A stretch of DNA of 42,299 nt, taken from positions 1 through 42,299 of the forward strand of contig JAITLC010000056.1 of assembly GCA_031278095.1 (NCBI GenBank). Reading direction: 5' to 3'. The notes beneath the pieces are model-generated. The model was not told the origin of the DNA and made no database searches. It was given only the letters and a program-made list of their open reading frames with translations. Position numbers and translations under genes: made by a program. Positions within the stretch are counted from its first letter, which is position 1. Each line of letters begins with the position of its first letter. Positions 1 to 8,731 of this stretch are shown here, one piece after another. Origin of the DNA: Treponema sp. GTDB taxonomy: Bacteria > Spirochaetota > Spirochaetia > Treponematales > Breznakiellaceae.

Positions 1-969
1 CGTACCCAGGTCTCGTATGTGCTGAACGGTATCAGATCAACACATGTGAGTGCGGAGAGGCGTGAACGTATCCTTGAAGCGGCAAAAATGCTCGGTTATC
101 ATCCCCATTATTCCGCTCAGTCCCTCAGGCGCGGCTACAGTTCCGAATTCGCCATTTTCTTTCCTGCGCCCTATAACTCACGCATTGTCAATATCATCGG
201 AACTATCCACGAGGAGGGCCTCAGCGGCGACTGCGTTGTAATTCAATATTCCTGGAACAGCCACCACGATCCGGAACGGAAGAATAAGGCCTTTTATGCC
301 ATGCTTGCCCGGCGACCGCTGGGCATCTTTTGCAGCCTCCTGGATCTTGAACGTGAAGACATTGATGCGGCCAGGGCCAGTGGGGTTGAACATATTCTTG
401 TCCTTGATGTTGAACAGCATAGTGATCTCAATACCTTTTTTCTGCCGGTCGAAGAGATCGGCCGTATCGCCGCGGCTCATTTTCTCTCCCGGGGGCACCG
501 AAGAATTGCTATCGTCCGGCCCGGGGATCCGGTTCAGAGCCGTCCTTTTCAACTCCGTTACCGGGGTATGATGGCAGCGGCGGGAGGTGCTGCCATCGAT
601 ATTCTGGATTTTCCTAAAAAAGATATGGCTCCCTCATTGGCTGCAGCGAGAACCTTTACAGCCGGACTTCTCGCCCTGCCAAAGCGTCCAACGGCGATCT
701 ATGCTTACAGCGACGACTATGCTCTACCCCTGATGACAGCGTTACAGGAAGCCGGTATCAGGATACCGCACGACATCGCCGTTCTTGGTACCGATGACCT
801 TCCTTATGGGGAACTGTATACACCGGCGCTTTCGACGATCCGCTTTGACGAGCTTGCTCTCGGTGAACGTGCCGTAGCGCTTATCAATTCCCTGATTACC
901 GGTGAACCTGTTGAGCAGCGCTTCTTGCAGGAGCCTCTTCCGTACCTTGTCAGGAGGGAATCCACTTGA
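1..969 (+). CDS. LacI/GalR-family transcriptional regulator (5'-truncated by window edge)
   Basis: The reading frame is open from base 1, so the gene starts upstream of the window; the visible part is 322 residues. The first visible residues (RTQVSYVLNG) match the recognition helix and the LacI hinge start (VSxVLNG), followed by an RERILEAAKMLGY-like segment. The rest is a type I periplasmic-binding-protein-like effector domain, ending in the family's typical GTDDLPYGELYTPALSTIRF segment. Proteins of this family bind an operator as dimers and release it or bind it on sensing a sugar or nucleotide. The ligand cannot be read from the sequence. The next genes are a second regulator and a sugar-phosphate kinase, which fits carbohydrate control. 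A GTG at 19 is internal and should not be taken as the start. Confidence 0.9.
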   Translation, partial: RTQVSYVLNGIRSTHVSAERRERILEAAKMLGYHPHYSAQSLRRGYSSEFAIFFPAPYNSRIVNIIGTIHEEGLSGDCVVIQYSWNSHHDPERKNKAFYAMLARRPLGIFCSLLDLEREDIDAARASGVEHILVLDVEQHSDLNTFFLPVEEIGRIAAAHFLSRGHRRIAIVRPGDPVQSRPFQLRYRGMMAAAGGAAIDILDFPKKDMAPSLAAARTFTAGLLALPKRPTAIYAYSDDYALPLMTALQEAGIRIPHDIAVLGTDDLPYGELYTPALSTIRFDELALGERAVALINSLITGEPVEQRFLQEPLPYLVRREST

Positions 970-996
970 GTACAATAATCCTGTCTACCTGCGAAA

Positions 997-1025
997 TTGC
1001 GGTTTTCCGGTAATTCGGTTATACT
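997..1025 (+). promoter_or_regulatory. Sigma-70-type promoter placed for a leaderless mRNA
   Basis: TTGCGG (997-1002), a 17-bp spacer, and TATACT (1020-1025). The ATG of the next gene is at 1033, seven bases after the -10 box, so transcription would begin at or next to the start codon. No Shine-Dalgarno sequence is visible before that ATG. Confidence 0.5.
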
Positions 1026-1032
1026 GTATCAC

Positions 1033-2013
1033 ATGGAAGTAAATCTCCTCACCGCAGAGGATGTGGCCCGGCAGCTTAGGATTAAAAAACACACCGTCTA
1101 CGAACTTATCAAACGGGGGGAACTTCCATCCTCCAAGGTGGGAAAACAGGTGAGGGTTTCCCAGAACGACATTGCCCTGTATCTGGAGGCACGCAAGACG
1201 GGTTCTCTGCCGCTTCAGGATTATGCCGGGGAACATTCATTTCCGGAGACGGGAACCTCCCCTCCCCCTGCGGAGCGGACAAGGCCGGCGTCCGGCAAAG
1301 AAGAGGGAGGCGTCTCACCGCGGCTTATCATTTGCGGTCAGGACGCGTGCATAGATCTGCTTCTGGCAAAGTTCAGCAGCACGGGAGAAACGGTGCTCCG
1401 TTCCTACATGGGCAGCTACAATGCCCTTATCGCCCTCTACAATGACCGGATAAATCTGTCCGCTTCCCACCTCTGGGATCGTGAAACCGGCAGCTATAAC
1501 TATCCCTTTATCCGCCGTCTTCTACCCGGTCTGCCCGTTGGGGTTATCCGGCTTGCCGGGCGCATGCAGGGTTTCTATGTGCAAAAGGGAAACCCCCTTG
1601 GCATCAGGGATTGGAGCGATCTGGCCCGGGAAGGGTTAACCATGATCAACCGGGAACGGGGCTGCGGTACGCGCATACTTCTCGATCAGAAGCTTTCACT
1701 GTTGGGGATAAACGGGGCGGCTATCCGGGGCTATGCCCGCGAATGCTCTTCCCATCTGGCATGCGCTGCCACAGTTGCAAAGGGCGGAGCGGACCTGGGT
1801 TGCGGCTGCGAGCGGGGGGCGGAAAACTTTCCCGGCGTAGAGTTTATCCCGCAGCAGTTGGAATGGTACGACATGGTCTTCCCTCTGGCAAATAAAAACA
1901 CTCAGGTGATAAGGATTCTGCTCTCCTACATTAATTCCGGAGAATTTAAACAGGATCTCAAACTGCTGGGAGGCTACGATACTTCCCAGACCGGGCACTA
2001 TGAAGAACTGTAG
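1033..2013 (+). CDS. HTH (excisionase/MerR-like) regulator with periplasmic-binding-like sensor domain
   Basis: A 326-residue protein if read from the ATG at 1033. The frame also allows an upstream TTG at 997, but that TTG lies in the -35 box of a good promoter. Residues 1-55 form an excisionase-type helix-turn-helix (LLTAEDVARQLRIKKHTVY, then KVGKQVRV as the wing). A variable linker follows, then about 220 residues resembling the PBP-like domain found in molybdate/tungstate-type one-component regulators (PYxRRLLPG, GTRILLDQKLSLLGI, AATVAKGGADLGCG, a QQLEWYDMVFPL-type end). Such proteins bind DNA through the N-terminus and an oxyanion or small ligand through the C-terminus. The ligand is not shown here; no molybdate transporter lies in the window. 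The kinase gene starts 24 bp downstream and is probably co-transcribed. Confidence 0.75.
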   Translation: MEVNLLTAEDVARQLRIKKHTVYELIKRGELPSSKVGKQVRVSQNDIALYLEARKTGSLPLQDYAGEHSFPETGTSPPPAERTRPASGKEEGGVSPRLIICGQDACIDLLLAKFSSTGETVLRSYMGSYNALIALYNDRINLSASHLWDRETGSYNYPFIRRLLPGLPVGVIRLAGRMQGFYVQKGNPLGIRDWSDLAREGLTMINRERGCGTRILLDQKLSLLGINGAAIRGYARECSSHLACAATVAKGGADLGCGCERGAENFPGVEFIPQQLEWYDMVFPLANKNTQVIRILLSYINSGEFKQDLKLLGGYDTSQTGHYEEL

Positions 2014-2037
2014 CCCGGCATGATTTGAAGTGATGAC

Positions 2038-2997
2038 ATGATTATAACCGTTACATTGAATCCTGCGCTGGACAAGACCGCCCGTCTTGAGCGCCTGCGG
2101 TCCAATGCCCTCAACCGGTTGGAGAATGTTATTATTGATGCCGGCGGCAAGGGGCTGAATGTATCTTCGGTGATACAGGCGCTGGGAGGCAGAAGTATTG
2201 CCATTGGGTTTGCAGGCGGCGCTCCCGGGGATGAATTGCTGGATCGGATCGGCAGCCGCGGCCTGGAATATGATTTTGTACGGATCTCGAATCCCACACG
2301 AACAAACCTGAAGCTGATTACCGGAGACGGCAGCCTTACGGAACTCAATGAGCCGGGGCCTGAGGTTTCCGTAGCCGAACTCAGGCTGTTTGAAGAAAAG
2401 CTTCTCTTCTATGCCGCCGAAGACAGTATCTTTGTACTATCGGGAAGTCTGCCCAGGGGACTCGGATCGGACACGTACCGGAATTTTTGCCGTTTGCTTC
2501 ATGACAAAAACGCTAAAATTTTTCTTGATACTGACGGAGAAGCCTTCAGGCTGGCCATGGAAGAAACCCCGAACTACATCAAGCCGAACCGTTACGAGCT
2601 GTTTCAATATTTCGGTATTGATGACGGGGAGTCTATGGAGGAAGCCGAATTGCTTTCCCTCTGCCGCAGACTGCTTGCCGGGGGCCCGGAGCTTGTATGC
2701 CTCTCCCTTGGCGAAGCAGGCGCACTTTTTGTACATGCCGAGGGCATCTTCCGCGCACCGGTTCTAAATGTAAAGGCCGGATCAACGGTAGGAGCCGGAG
2801 ATGCCATGACAGGCGCCCTTGTCTGGGGTATTGAACATAATTTCCCGCAGGAACGCTGTTATGCCCTGGCCATGGCTGCCGCCGCCGGGGCCGTAAGTAC
2901 CGAAGGAACCAAAGCGCCTGACCGGATACTGGTAGAAAAACTTCTAGAGCAGGTAAGACTTGAAAAATTGGAATGTATTCGGCTTCTGCGGCTTTGA
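2038..2997 (+). CDS. fruK: 1-phosphofructokinase / PfkB-family sugar-phosphate kinase
   Basis: A 319-residue PfkB-family kinase, normal length for the FruK/LacC branch. The N-terminus (TLNPALDKT) and the first PfkB signature (DAGGKGLNVSSVIQALG, about residues 34-50) are typical of 1-phosphofructokinase and tagatose-6-phosphate kinase. The second signature, VGAGDAMTGA, contains the catalytic base Asp255 in GAGD. The enzyme would phosphorylate fructose-1-phosphate (or a related sugar phosphate) with ATP in the cytoplasm, feeding glycolysis. It sits 24 bp after the HTH/PBP-like regulator, suggesting one transcript. No PTS fructose transporter is adjacent in the window, so the exact substrate is open; the fruK symbol is the best guess within FruK/LacC. 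Confidence 0.8.
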   Translation: MIITVTLNPALDKTARLERLRSNALNRLENVIIDAGGKGLNVSSVIQALGGRSIAIGFAGGAPGDELLDRIGSRGLEYDFVRISNPTRTNLKLITGDGSLTELNEPGPEVSVAELRLFEEKLLFYAAEDSIFVLSGSLPRGLGSDTYRNFCRLLHDKNAKIFLDTDGEAFRLAMEETPNYIKPNRYELFQYFGIDDGESMEEAELLSLCRRLLAGGPELVCLSLGEAGALFVHAEGIFRAPVLNVKAGSTVGAGDAMTGALVWGIEHNFPQERCYALAMAAAAGAVSTEGTKAPDRILVEKLLEQVRLEKLECIRLLRL

Positions 2998-3305
2998 GAC
3001 TAAAACCTCTTCAATTCCGGTTGTTTCTCAAGGATTTGAAAATAAATGCTTTTGCTCTGTGTTCCGGATTCCAAAAATTTGACTTTTACCCGAAAAAGAT
3101 TAAAATTAAGAAAAAGAATTGTCCGAACAAGTTTTCTCACCTTTTCGGACAGCCCCGGACAGCCTTAAAAACGCAATGTGCGTACCGTTTTGGTACAAAA
3201 TGGGAGCAATGCGGATTCTGTCTACAAAGTGACCGGCTTTGTGGACAGACATTAATTAAACGGGTTATTGAACAAGTCTAATATCGGTTGAAACAGGAGG
3301 ATTCC
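2998..3305. repeat. Intergenic region with three hairpin repeats
   Basis: No gene seen. It holds an inverted repeat with 8-bp TGTCCGAA arms (3120-3127 and 3144-3151) and a GTACC/GGTAC hairpin (3182-3196). It also holds a 33-bp hairpin at 3217-3249 whose TCTGTCTACAAAG arm pairs with CTTTGTGGACAGA. The last is a copy of the family also seen at 28756-28790 and 37806-37838. The region between the hairpins is AT-rich, with a weak TAATAT -10-like box at 3279-3284 ahead of the ferritin gene. Confidence 0.7.
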
Positions 3306-3839
3306 ATGTTAAGTGAAACTTTAAACAGAGCGCTGAGTGAACAGGTTAATGCGGAGTATTATTCCGCATATCTCTATCAGGCGATGTCGGCCTATGCGGA
3401 TCGTGCGGGGTTCAAAGGTATAGCCAACTGGCTGTCTATACAGGCGAAGGAGGAAATGGCCCACGGTGTTCGCATATATGAACATATTCTGGAACGGGGC
3501 GGGAGCCCTTCCTTTAACGATATCAAGGCGCCGCCGTCATCATACAACAGTGTCAGGGAGGTGTTTGAAAAGGTGCTGGCGCACGAGATAAGTGTTACAG
3601 CCCGGATCAACCAGATCGCTTCCCTTTCCGTGCAGGAAAATGATCACGCTGCCTATAACTTTATACTCTGGTATGTGAAGGAGCAGGTTGAGGAAGAAAA
3701 GAACGCCAAAGACATTATCGCCAAGATCGCCATCATGGGGGATAATACCGGCCTTATCTATCATCTGGACATGGAACTGGCAGGCAGAACCTTTACCGAT
3801 CCATTTCCGGTTGAGGCGGCAGACACAACTGCGGGATAA
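3306..3839 (+). CDS. ftnA: Ferritin (non-haem iron storage protein)
   Basis: A 177-residue bacterial ferritin-like protein that oxidises Fe(II) and stores the mineral in a 24-subunit cytoplasmic shell. The start ATG at 3306 directly follows a perfect AGGAGG at 3296-3301; a TTG at 3288 is also in frame but lies before that site. The first helix carries the NAEYYSAYLY motif with the ferroxidase Glu and Tyr. The second carries AKEEMAHGVRIYEHI (Glu and His ligands), and the later helix carries VKEQVEEE with the Glu/Gln ligands. These match E. coli FtnA in order and spacing. It appears to be a single-gene unit flanked by repeat-rich gaps. No obvious Fur box was recognised upstream. Confidence 0.93.
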   Translation: MLSETLNRALSEQVNAEYYSAYLYQAMSAYADRAGFKGIANWLSIQAKEEMAHGVRIYEHILERGGSPSFNDIKAPPSSYNSVREVFEKVLAHEISVTARINQIASLSVQENDHAAYNFILWYVKEQVEEEKNAKDIIAKIAIMGDNTGLIYHLDMELAGRTFTDPFPVEAADTTAG

Positions 3840-3845
3840 GCCTAT

Positions 3846-3889
3846 GGAAGCACTGATTTATTCAATGGAGAATACATCGGTGCTGCTTT
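3846..3889. repeat. Imperfect hairpin, GGAAGCACTGAT family
   Basis: GCACTGAT (3850-3857) pairs with ATCGGTGC (3876-3883) with one G-T wobble, starting just after the ferritin stop. A related hairpin with GGAAGCGCTGATT arms lies at 34722-34757. It could act as a terminator or be part of a dispersed repeat. Confidence 0.6.
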
Positions 3890-3910
3890 AATGCGGTATG
3901 TGCCCAATGA

Positions 3911-3951
3911 AATGAGCAAATACATAGAAAAACGATAATTGGCATCATTTA
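3911..3951. repeat. 41-bp dispersed repeat, copy 1
   Basis: Begins AATGAGCAAATACATAG and ends GGCATCATTTA. A close copy lies at 6465-6505, where it spans the junction of the ftsK and slt genes. The first 17 bases are identical in both copies; the middle differs at several positions. Confidence 0.75.
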
Positions 3952-3962
3952 ATGAACCTCAT

Positions 3963-3982
3963 CGCCCTAAAGCTCCCCCGCG
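3963..3982. repeat. 20-bp exact repeat shared with 11821-11840
   Basis: CGCCCTAAAGCTCCCCCGCG occurs exactly here and at 11821-11840. Both loci also carry AATGAACCTC nearby (3951-3960 and 11691-11700). Here it is followed by a hairpin, GGGG-caata-CCCC, enclosed by CTTCG and CGAAG. It may be the remnant of a non-autonomous mobile element; no transposase is present. Confidence 0.65.
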
Positions 3983-4105
3983 AACCGGTGAGCGCCTTCG
4001 TGGGGCAATACCCCGATTCGAAGATTGGTTTACAACTTTTTAAGTGGTAATGATTTTAACCGGGGCAAACCTCGGTATGGCCCCCGCCTTCCAATCAGCG
4101 TTTCC

Positions 4106-6418
4106 CTATACTCCCCGCAGGAGTTCACGAGGTTTGGAACCCTGGGCAGGGCCCACTACTCCATGGACTTCCATTTCCTCCACAAGGCGCGCCGCACGAT
4201 TGTATCCGATCTTGAGACGGCGCTGTATGTAACTGGCGCTGGCCTTGCCCTGTTGCAATACGATTTCAAGAGCCTTGTCGTAGAGAGGATCTTCCCCTTC
4301 GCTAAAGAGGCTGGAGCCTTCATCCTCTTCCTCGTCGTAGAACATTTCATCGTCGATGTAGTCCGGCTGTCCCAGGGTTTTGACATGATCCACCACCGAT
4401 TCTACTTCTTCCTCGGAGACAAAGGCCCCCTGCATACGGATAGGGAAGGGATCAAGCGCCCCGGCATAGAGCATGTCTCCCTTGCCCAACAGTTTTTCTG
4501 CACCTACCATGTCAATGATTATACGGCTGTCCATCTTTGAGGCAACCATAAAGGCGATACGGCTGGGAATATTGGCCTTGATGAGGCCGGTGATCACGTC
4601 GATTGAGGGCCTCTGGGTTGCCAGTACCAGGTGTATGCCCACCGCACGGCTCATTGCCGCAAGCCTGGCCAGGGTACTTTCAAGTTCCTTACCGGTTGTT
4701 GCCATGAGATCTGCAAATTCGTCAATGACAATCACGATGTAGGGCATGTGCTCCGCGGCAATATTCCGTTCCCTGATCCTTCTGTTGTAACTTTTGATGT
4801 CCCGCACCCCCATGGAGTCAAGACATGCGTAGCGCCGTTCCATTTCGCAGATACAATACTGCAAGGCCTGGAAGGCCCGTTTGGGTTCGGTGATTACCGG
4901 AGTCAAAAGATGGGGAATATCGTTGTAAAGCTTGAGTTCAACAATTTTTGGATCGATGAGGATCAGCCGGCATTCTGCAGGCTGGCACTGGTAGAGTATC
5001 GACAGTATCATTGCGTTGACGCATACCGATTTTCCAGAACCTGTGGCTCCTGCGATGAGGAGGTGGGGCATCTGGGTAAGATCGATGGTCTGCGCTTCAC
5101 CTGTAATGTCCTTCCCCAGTACCACGGGTATTCCGTTCTTCTTTCCTTCCCGGCCAAGTTCCCCTTCAATGATCTCCCGGAAGGATACTATGTTCCGTTT
5201 TGCATTGGGCACCTCGATACCCACCGCATGTTTTCCCGGAATGGGAGCAACGATACGCACACTGGAGGCGGCAAGGCGCAGGGCGATATTGTCCTGAAGG
5301 TTGACGATACGGGAAAGCTTTACGCCCGGAGCCGGCAGAATTTCAAACATGGTGATGACCGGGCCCTTTCTGATGCCGGTAACCTCAGCCTGTATCTTGA
5401 ATTCTTCCAGCGTTTCCTTGAGTGTAATGGCGGAATGGCGGGTAGCGTCGTCGATGATCCAGTACTGCCCGTCGGGGTACTGGTTGAGTATGTCCGCCGG
5501 AACAAAGTAAGCCGTTTTTTTGACACGGGATTTTGGAGCGGGTTTTGATTCGGCCGGAGGGACGGATTTGAAAACAGGGACAGTGTCAAGTTCTTCAACT
5601 TCTTCCACAGTCTCAATGTCATCTTCTTCGCCGGTATCTTCATTTACAGCGGTTTCCCCATTAGTCTTGTTCGGGTCCCCGGCCGGTTTTTGAACAAGTC
5701 CTGCAGTTTCCCGTCCGGGAACCGCCGGTTCAATGGAAAACTGAAGTTCCCCAACAATCCCATCAGTTTTTTCCGGGGCAGGTCTTTCCGGGGAAACTTT
5801 TTCTTCATAGGGATTTGCCGCCGCGGCCTCGGCATAAATTTCACGAAGGATCACGGCATCGCGGGGGGAAGGAAGAGAGAGAATCCCTTCCGGTTTGCCG
5901 GTTTCAGAGTTTTTTTTAGTCTCCTGCCGGGCCGGAAAGAGCAGGGATTTGAGCGTAAAGATAATCAGAAATTCAAAGGCCAGAAAGAAGAGCATGATGA
6001 AGGTAAAACCCGTTCTCCCCATCAGGTCCAGCAGCGGGTAAGAGATGGAAAATACATTGAAATCCTTAAGCAGCGCAAAGCCGGAGGTCAGGGTAACAAA
6101 CGGTACGATGCAGGAACTTAAAAGATAGATCCGTGCGGGATGGTAGGCGGGATCCGCCAGTATAAAGGCCGCAGAAAAAAGATAGACGGGGATTATCAGG
6201 GCCAAAAGGCCGTAAGACCGGGAGAAAAAGTATCCTGCGCTGTACAGATTTCCCTCGTATTTCAGGAGGGCGCCCGCAATGGAGATGCCCAGGAAAAATG
6301 AAAAAAATCCCAGCGCCGCCGCCGCCGCTATGGTAATGATACGGAATCTGTCATATCTCACGGATGCATGATCCTCCCCAGGCTGCTTTGGTAAATTATC
6401 GGCATCCGGGGGGCTCAT
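4106..6418 (-). CDS. ftsK: DNA translocase FtsK/SpoIIIE
   Basis: A membrane-anchored hexameric ATPase that pumps DNA through the division septum and helps resolve chromosome dimers. From the start at 6418 it is 770 residues. Four transmembrane segments lie in about residues 25-160. An acidic, proline-rich linker follows (about 165-300), then the alpha/beta motor with Walker A GATGSGKS (457-464) and Walker B IVIDEFADL (562-570). A gamma winged-helix domain (about 705-770) ends in a KPRELL-type tail. The frame stays open to an ATG at 6502, but those 28 extra residues are encoded by two intergenic repeats, so the start at 6418 is preferred. No strong ribosome-binding site is seen at either. The slt gene lies immediately upstream on the same strand. 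Confidence 0.93.
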   Translation of the reverse strand: MSPPDADNLPKQPGEDHASVRYDRFRIITIAAAAALGFFSFFLGISIAGALLKYEGNLYSAGYFFSRSYGLLALIIPVYLFSAAFILADPAYHPARIYLLSSCIVPFVTLTSGFALLKDFNVFSISYPLLDLMGRTGFTFIMLFFLAFEFLIIFTLKSLLFPARQETKKNSETGKPEGILSLPSPRDAVILREIYAEAAAANPYEEKVSPERPAPEKTDGIVGELQFSIEPAVPGRETAGLVQKPAGDPNKTNGETAVNEDTGEEDDIETVEEVEELDTVPVFKSVPPAESKPAPKSRVKKTAYFVPADILNQYPDGQYWIIDDATRHSAITLKETLEEFKIQAEVTGIRKGPVITMFEILPAPGVKLSRIVNLQDNIALRLAASSVRIVAPIPGKHAVGIEVPNAKRNIVSFREIIEGELGREGKKNGIPVVLGKDITGEAQTIDLTQMPHLLIAGATGSGKSVCVNAMILSILYQCQPAECRLILIDPKIVELKLYNDIPHLLTPVITEPKRAFQALQYCICEMERRYACLDSMGVRDIKSYNRRIRERNIAAEHMPYIVIVIDEFADLMATTGKELESTLARLAAMSRAVGIHLVLATQRPSIDVITGLIKANIPSRIAFMVASKMDSRIIIDMVGAEKLLGKGDMLYAGALDPFPIRMQGAFVSEEEVESVVDHVKTLGQPDYIDDEMFYDEEEDEGSSLFSEGEDPLYDKALEIVLQQGKASASYIQRRLKIGYNRAARLVEEMEVHGVVGPAQGSKPRELLRGV

Positions 6419-6428
6419 GTTAATTGAA

Positions 6429-6461
6429 CCTGTCCCAAAACCAACCGGGTTTTGGGACAGG
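6429..6461. repeat. Perfect hairpin repeat (14-bp arms)
   Basis: CCTGTCCCAAAACC (6429-6442) pairs perfectly with GGTTTTGGGACAGG (6448-6461) around a 5-base loop. It belongs to the dispersed CTGTTCCAAAA hairpin family and lies between slt and ftsK. Confidence 0.85.
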
Positions 6462-6464
6462 CCT

Positions 6465-6505
6465 AATGAGCAAATACATAGGGAAACGCCTATCGGCATC
6501 ATTTA
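6465..6505. repeat. 41-bp dispersed repeat, copy 2
   Basis: A copy of the element at 3911-3951, beginning AATGAGCAAATACATAG and ending GGCATCATTTA. It contains the TAA stop of the slt gene (6503-6505) and the alternative upstream ATG of ftsK at 6502. Confidence 0.75.
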
Positions 6506-8626
6506 GTCATTAAGGCTTCTCCGATTGTAGTATAAGAACGTATACACTTCCCCGGCTCCCAGTACCCGGCGGCCATAGTTTCTCGTTTCGCTGTATTCTA
6601 CGGTTTCCAGGAACAGTTCGTCTCCCAGTTCGGAGCCCCTGAGCCAGCTCCGCACCCGTCCCATACCGCCGTTGTAGGCCAGAAGGGCAGGGATCTTCCG
6701 TTCCATACGGTCAAAGAGATAGGAGAGGTACTCCGCTCCCAGGTGGATATTTGCCTGGGGATTCCGGAGATTATCCTTAGCGGAGTAATCAGGACCGCCG
6801 CGCCGGGCTATACGGCCTGCCATTTCCAATGCAGTGTCCGTCATGAGCTGCATGAGTCCCACAGCCCCGGCCCGGGAAACGATACCGCTCTGGAAGGCGC
6901 TTTCCGTACGTATAAGACCAAAGAGCAGGGCCGGGGCTAATGCTGTTTCGGCGGCCCGTGATTCTACCGTTTCCATAAAAGCTCTGGGGTATGAAAGAAA
7001 AAGATCGGCGATGTTCAAAACATATTCCGGCCGGGCCATATATGCGCCGGTCAGCCTGATGGTTTCATGGTAACATTCCGCCCTGTTCAGTTCTTCCGCA
7101 AGAATCCTAAGTTCCCCGATGGAGAGTTCCGCTTCCAGCCGCCGGATCTCCGGAAGGGCAAGGTCTGCGGCATTGTACTTGAAAAACCCCAGGAGGAATT
7201 CCATCTTTTCCGAAGGGACTTGAATATTGCCGCTGTATTCAGGCTGTTCTTTTAATTCGGGGGGCAGAAAGGGAAGACCGAAAAAGGCCGCGGCTGCGGA
7301 ACGGTAATAAAACGAGACAGGATCAAAGGAACGGCCCGCCGCTTCGCGGGATATGCGGAAATATACTTCCGCTTCCTCTTTTCCTGCAGGACTTCCGGAC
7401 CGTACCCAGCCCATTATGGCGCCGTACTGGGCCGCGGAGACGGCAGGACCCTGGTTTTCCAGGAGTTTCAAAATACGCGCCGTATCATCCCAGCTCCGGG
7501 CCGCCGTCAATTTTTGGGCCAGACGATCCAGTATATCAACAAAGTAACTTTTATTATTCCAGCGGCCTATCCATCTCTCCACCGCAGCGGCCCCCGCTTC
7601 AGTGCTCTCGGAAAGTGCTAGGTCGAGAATGTACCAGATGCAGGCATCCTGCTGTTCCCCTTCCGGGGCAAAATAAAAAGCCTCTTCAAAATATGCGTGA
7701 GCCCTGTCAAAAAGCCGCCGCTGTCTTGCGATACGGCCTGCAAAGTAGAGGAGCCTGTAACGGAGAGTTCGCGCCGCATTGTCCCTAAGGCCCGCATTCC
7801 AGTTCAGAAAAAGTTCTATCCCCTCTTCTCCGCTTCCGGCAAACTGGAAACAGCGCCCCAGATCGTTAAGCAGTTCCGGGTATTGCAGGAATAGTATCTC
7901 TGTGGTGTCCGCTGCCGGCATTTCAATAAGGGCCCGGAAGGCGATGAGCCCCGCATTGAAGTTCGATCTGCTTACCTCAAGCCGTCCGGTAAGAGCGGCA
8001 AAATCAGGGACGGTAAACAGGGAAGACGGCGCCGCTTCAAAGGCCCAGCGGAAGGCTTCTCCTCCGGCCGCCTCCCGGAAAAAGAAGGAACGGGCGGTTT
8101 CCCGCGTTTCTTCCCCGGTAGGTTCTCCCCTTCCCGCAGCGGGAATCCAACACAGGGCCAGACGCAGGGCGCGGCTCCAGACTGTTTCCTCATTGGCATT
8201 GATGGAATTCAGCAGGGTTCCGGCTTCTTCAAAACGGCCCAGGGAGTAAAGCGCCGCAGCGTGGAGACTGTTTTCCGCGCTTCCCCTGGCATTTCCGGTA
8301 GCGGCGGTTTTTCTGGTCTTTGCGCCGGGAAGCGCCTTGTTCAGTGCGGCCACTATGTCCGCCGCCCTGCATTCCCCCTGGAGTACAGGAAGCATAAGCC
8401 TTTCCGCGGCCGCTTCCCGTATAAAGGAATTGCCGCTCCCCAGCCCTTCGATAAAATTTTCCCATACCGCTTCCTTCTCTGCCGCTTCTTTCTCTCCGGC
8501 ATCCTGTTCAAGAATCAGACCCCGGTAGAAAGCCGCCGGGTTTACCGGATCTTCGGCCGCACATGAGAAAACCATAAAACACAGGTACAGGATAAAAATA
8601 CAGCATTTGTGACACCTGAGCATCAT
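6503..8626 (-). CDS. slt: Soluble lytic murein transglycosylase (Slt70-like), probable lipoprotein
   Basis: A 707-residue protein that would cleave the MurNAc-GlcNAc bond of peptidoglycan to form 1,6-anhydro ends. The N-terminus has a hydrophobic stretch ending VFSC (about residue 21), consistent with a spirochaetal lipobox, so it is probably lipid-anchored in the periplasm. Residues about 30-530 are helical superhelix/TPR-like repeats. The C-terminal SLT domain carries the catalytic Glu in RTESAFQSG, then AGAVGLMQLM, NPQANIHLGAEYL and LLAYNGG, and ends in ETRNYGRRVL. It is slightly longer than E. coli Slt70. It starts ATG-ATG with no clear ribosome-binding site. The gene lies directly upstream of ftsK on the same strand, which fits a shared role at the septum. 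Confidence 0.88.
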   Translation of the reverse strand: MMLRCHKCCIFILYLCFMVFSCAAEDPVNPAAFYRGLILEQDAGEKEAAEKEAVWENFIEGLGSGNSFIREAAAERLMLPVLQGECRAADIVAALNKALPGAKTRKTAATGNARGSAENSLHAAALYSLGRFEEAGTLLNSINANEETVWSRALRLALCWIPAAGRGEPTGEETRETARSFFFREAAGGEAFRWAFEAAPSSLFTVPDFAALTGRLEVSRSNFNAGLIAFRALIEMPAADTTEILFLQYPELLNDLGRCFQFAGSGEEGIELFLNWNAGLRDNAARTLRYRLLYFAGRIARQRRLFDRAHAYFEEAFYFAPEGEQQDACIWYILDLALSESTEAGAAAVERWIGRWNNKSYFVDILDRLAQKLTAARSWDDTARILKLLENQGPAVSAAQYGAIMGWVRSGSPAGKEEAEVYFRISREAAGRSFDPVSFYYRSAAAAFFGLPFLPPELKEQPEYSGNIQVPSEKMEFLLGFFKYNAADLALPEIRRLEAELSIGELRILAEELNRAECYHETIRLTGAYMARPEYVLNIADLFLSYPRAFMETVESRAAETALAPALLFGLIRTESAFQSGIVSRAGAVGLMQLMTDTALEMAGRIARRGGPDYSAKDNLRNPQANIHLGAEYLSYLFDRMERKIPALLAYNGGMGRVRSWLRGSELGDELFLETVEYSETRNYGRRVLGAGEVYTFLYYNRRSLND

Positions 8627-8650
8627 ACATACAGTAACGGCAGGAATTAG

Positions 8651-8697
8651 AGTCTGTCTATAATAGAGTTGTTCGGAAACTTCAGTTTTCCGAACAA
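8651..8697. repeat. Composite hairpin repeat between lysM-protein and slt genes
   Basis: AGAGTCTGTCTATAATAGAG (8650-8669 region) is half of the CTGTCTATAATGT repeat family. It is followed by TTGTTCGGAAA (8669-8679) pairing perfectly with TTTCCGAACAA (8687-8697). The two families are joined head to tail here. Confidence 0.7.
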
Positions 8698-8731
8698 GTT
8701 TAATCTGAAAACATGCCGGCGGAGCGGCGGA

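Noticed and set aside
3963-4035. A TnpB-type transposase fragment
   Set aside because: The hairpin-rich sequence hints at an IS200/IS605-like end, but no frame encodes recognisable transposase residues.
4631-5548. A 305-codon plus-strand open frame
   Set aside because: It is antisense to the FtsK motor domain and has no recognisable protein features.
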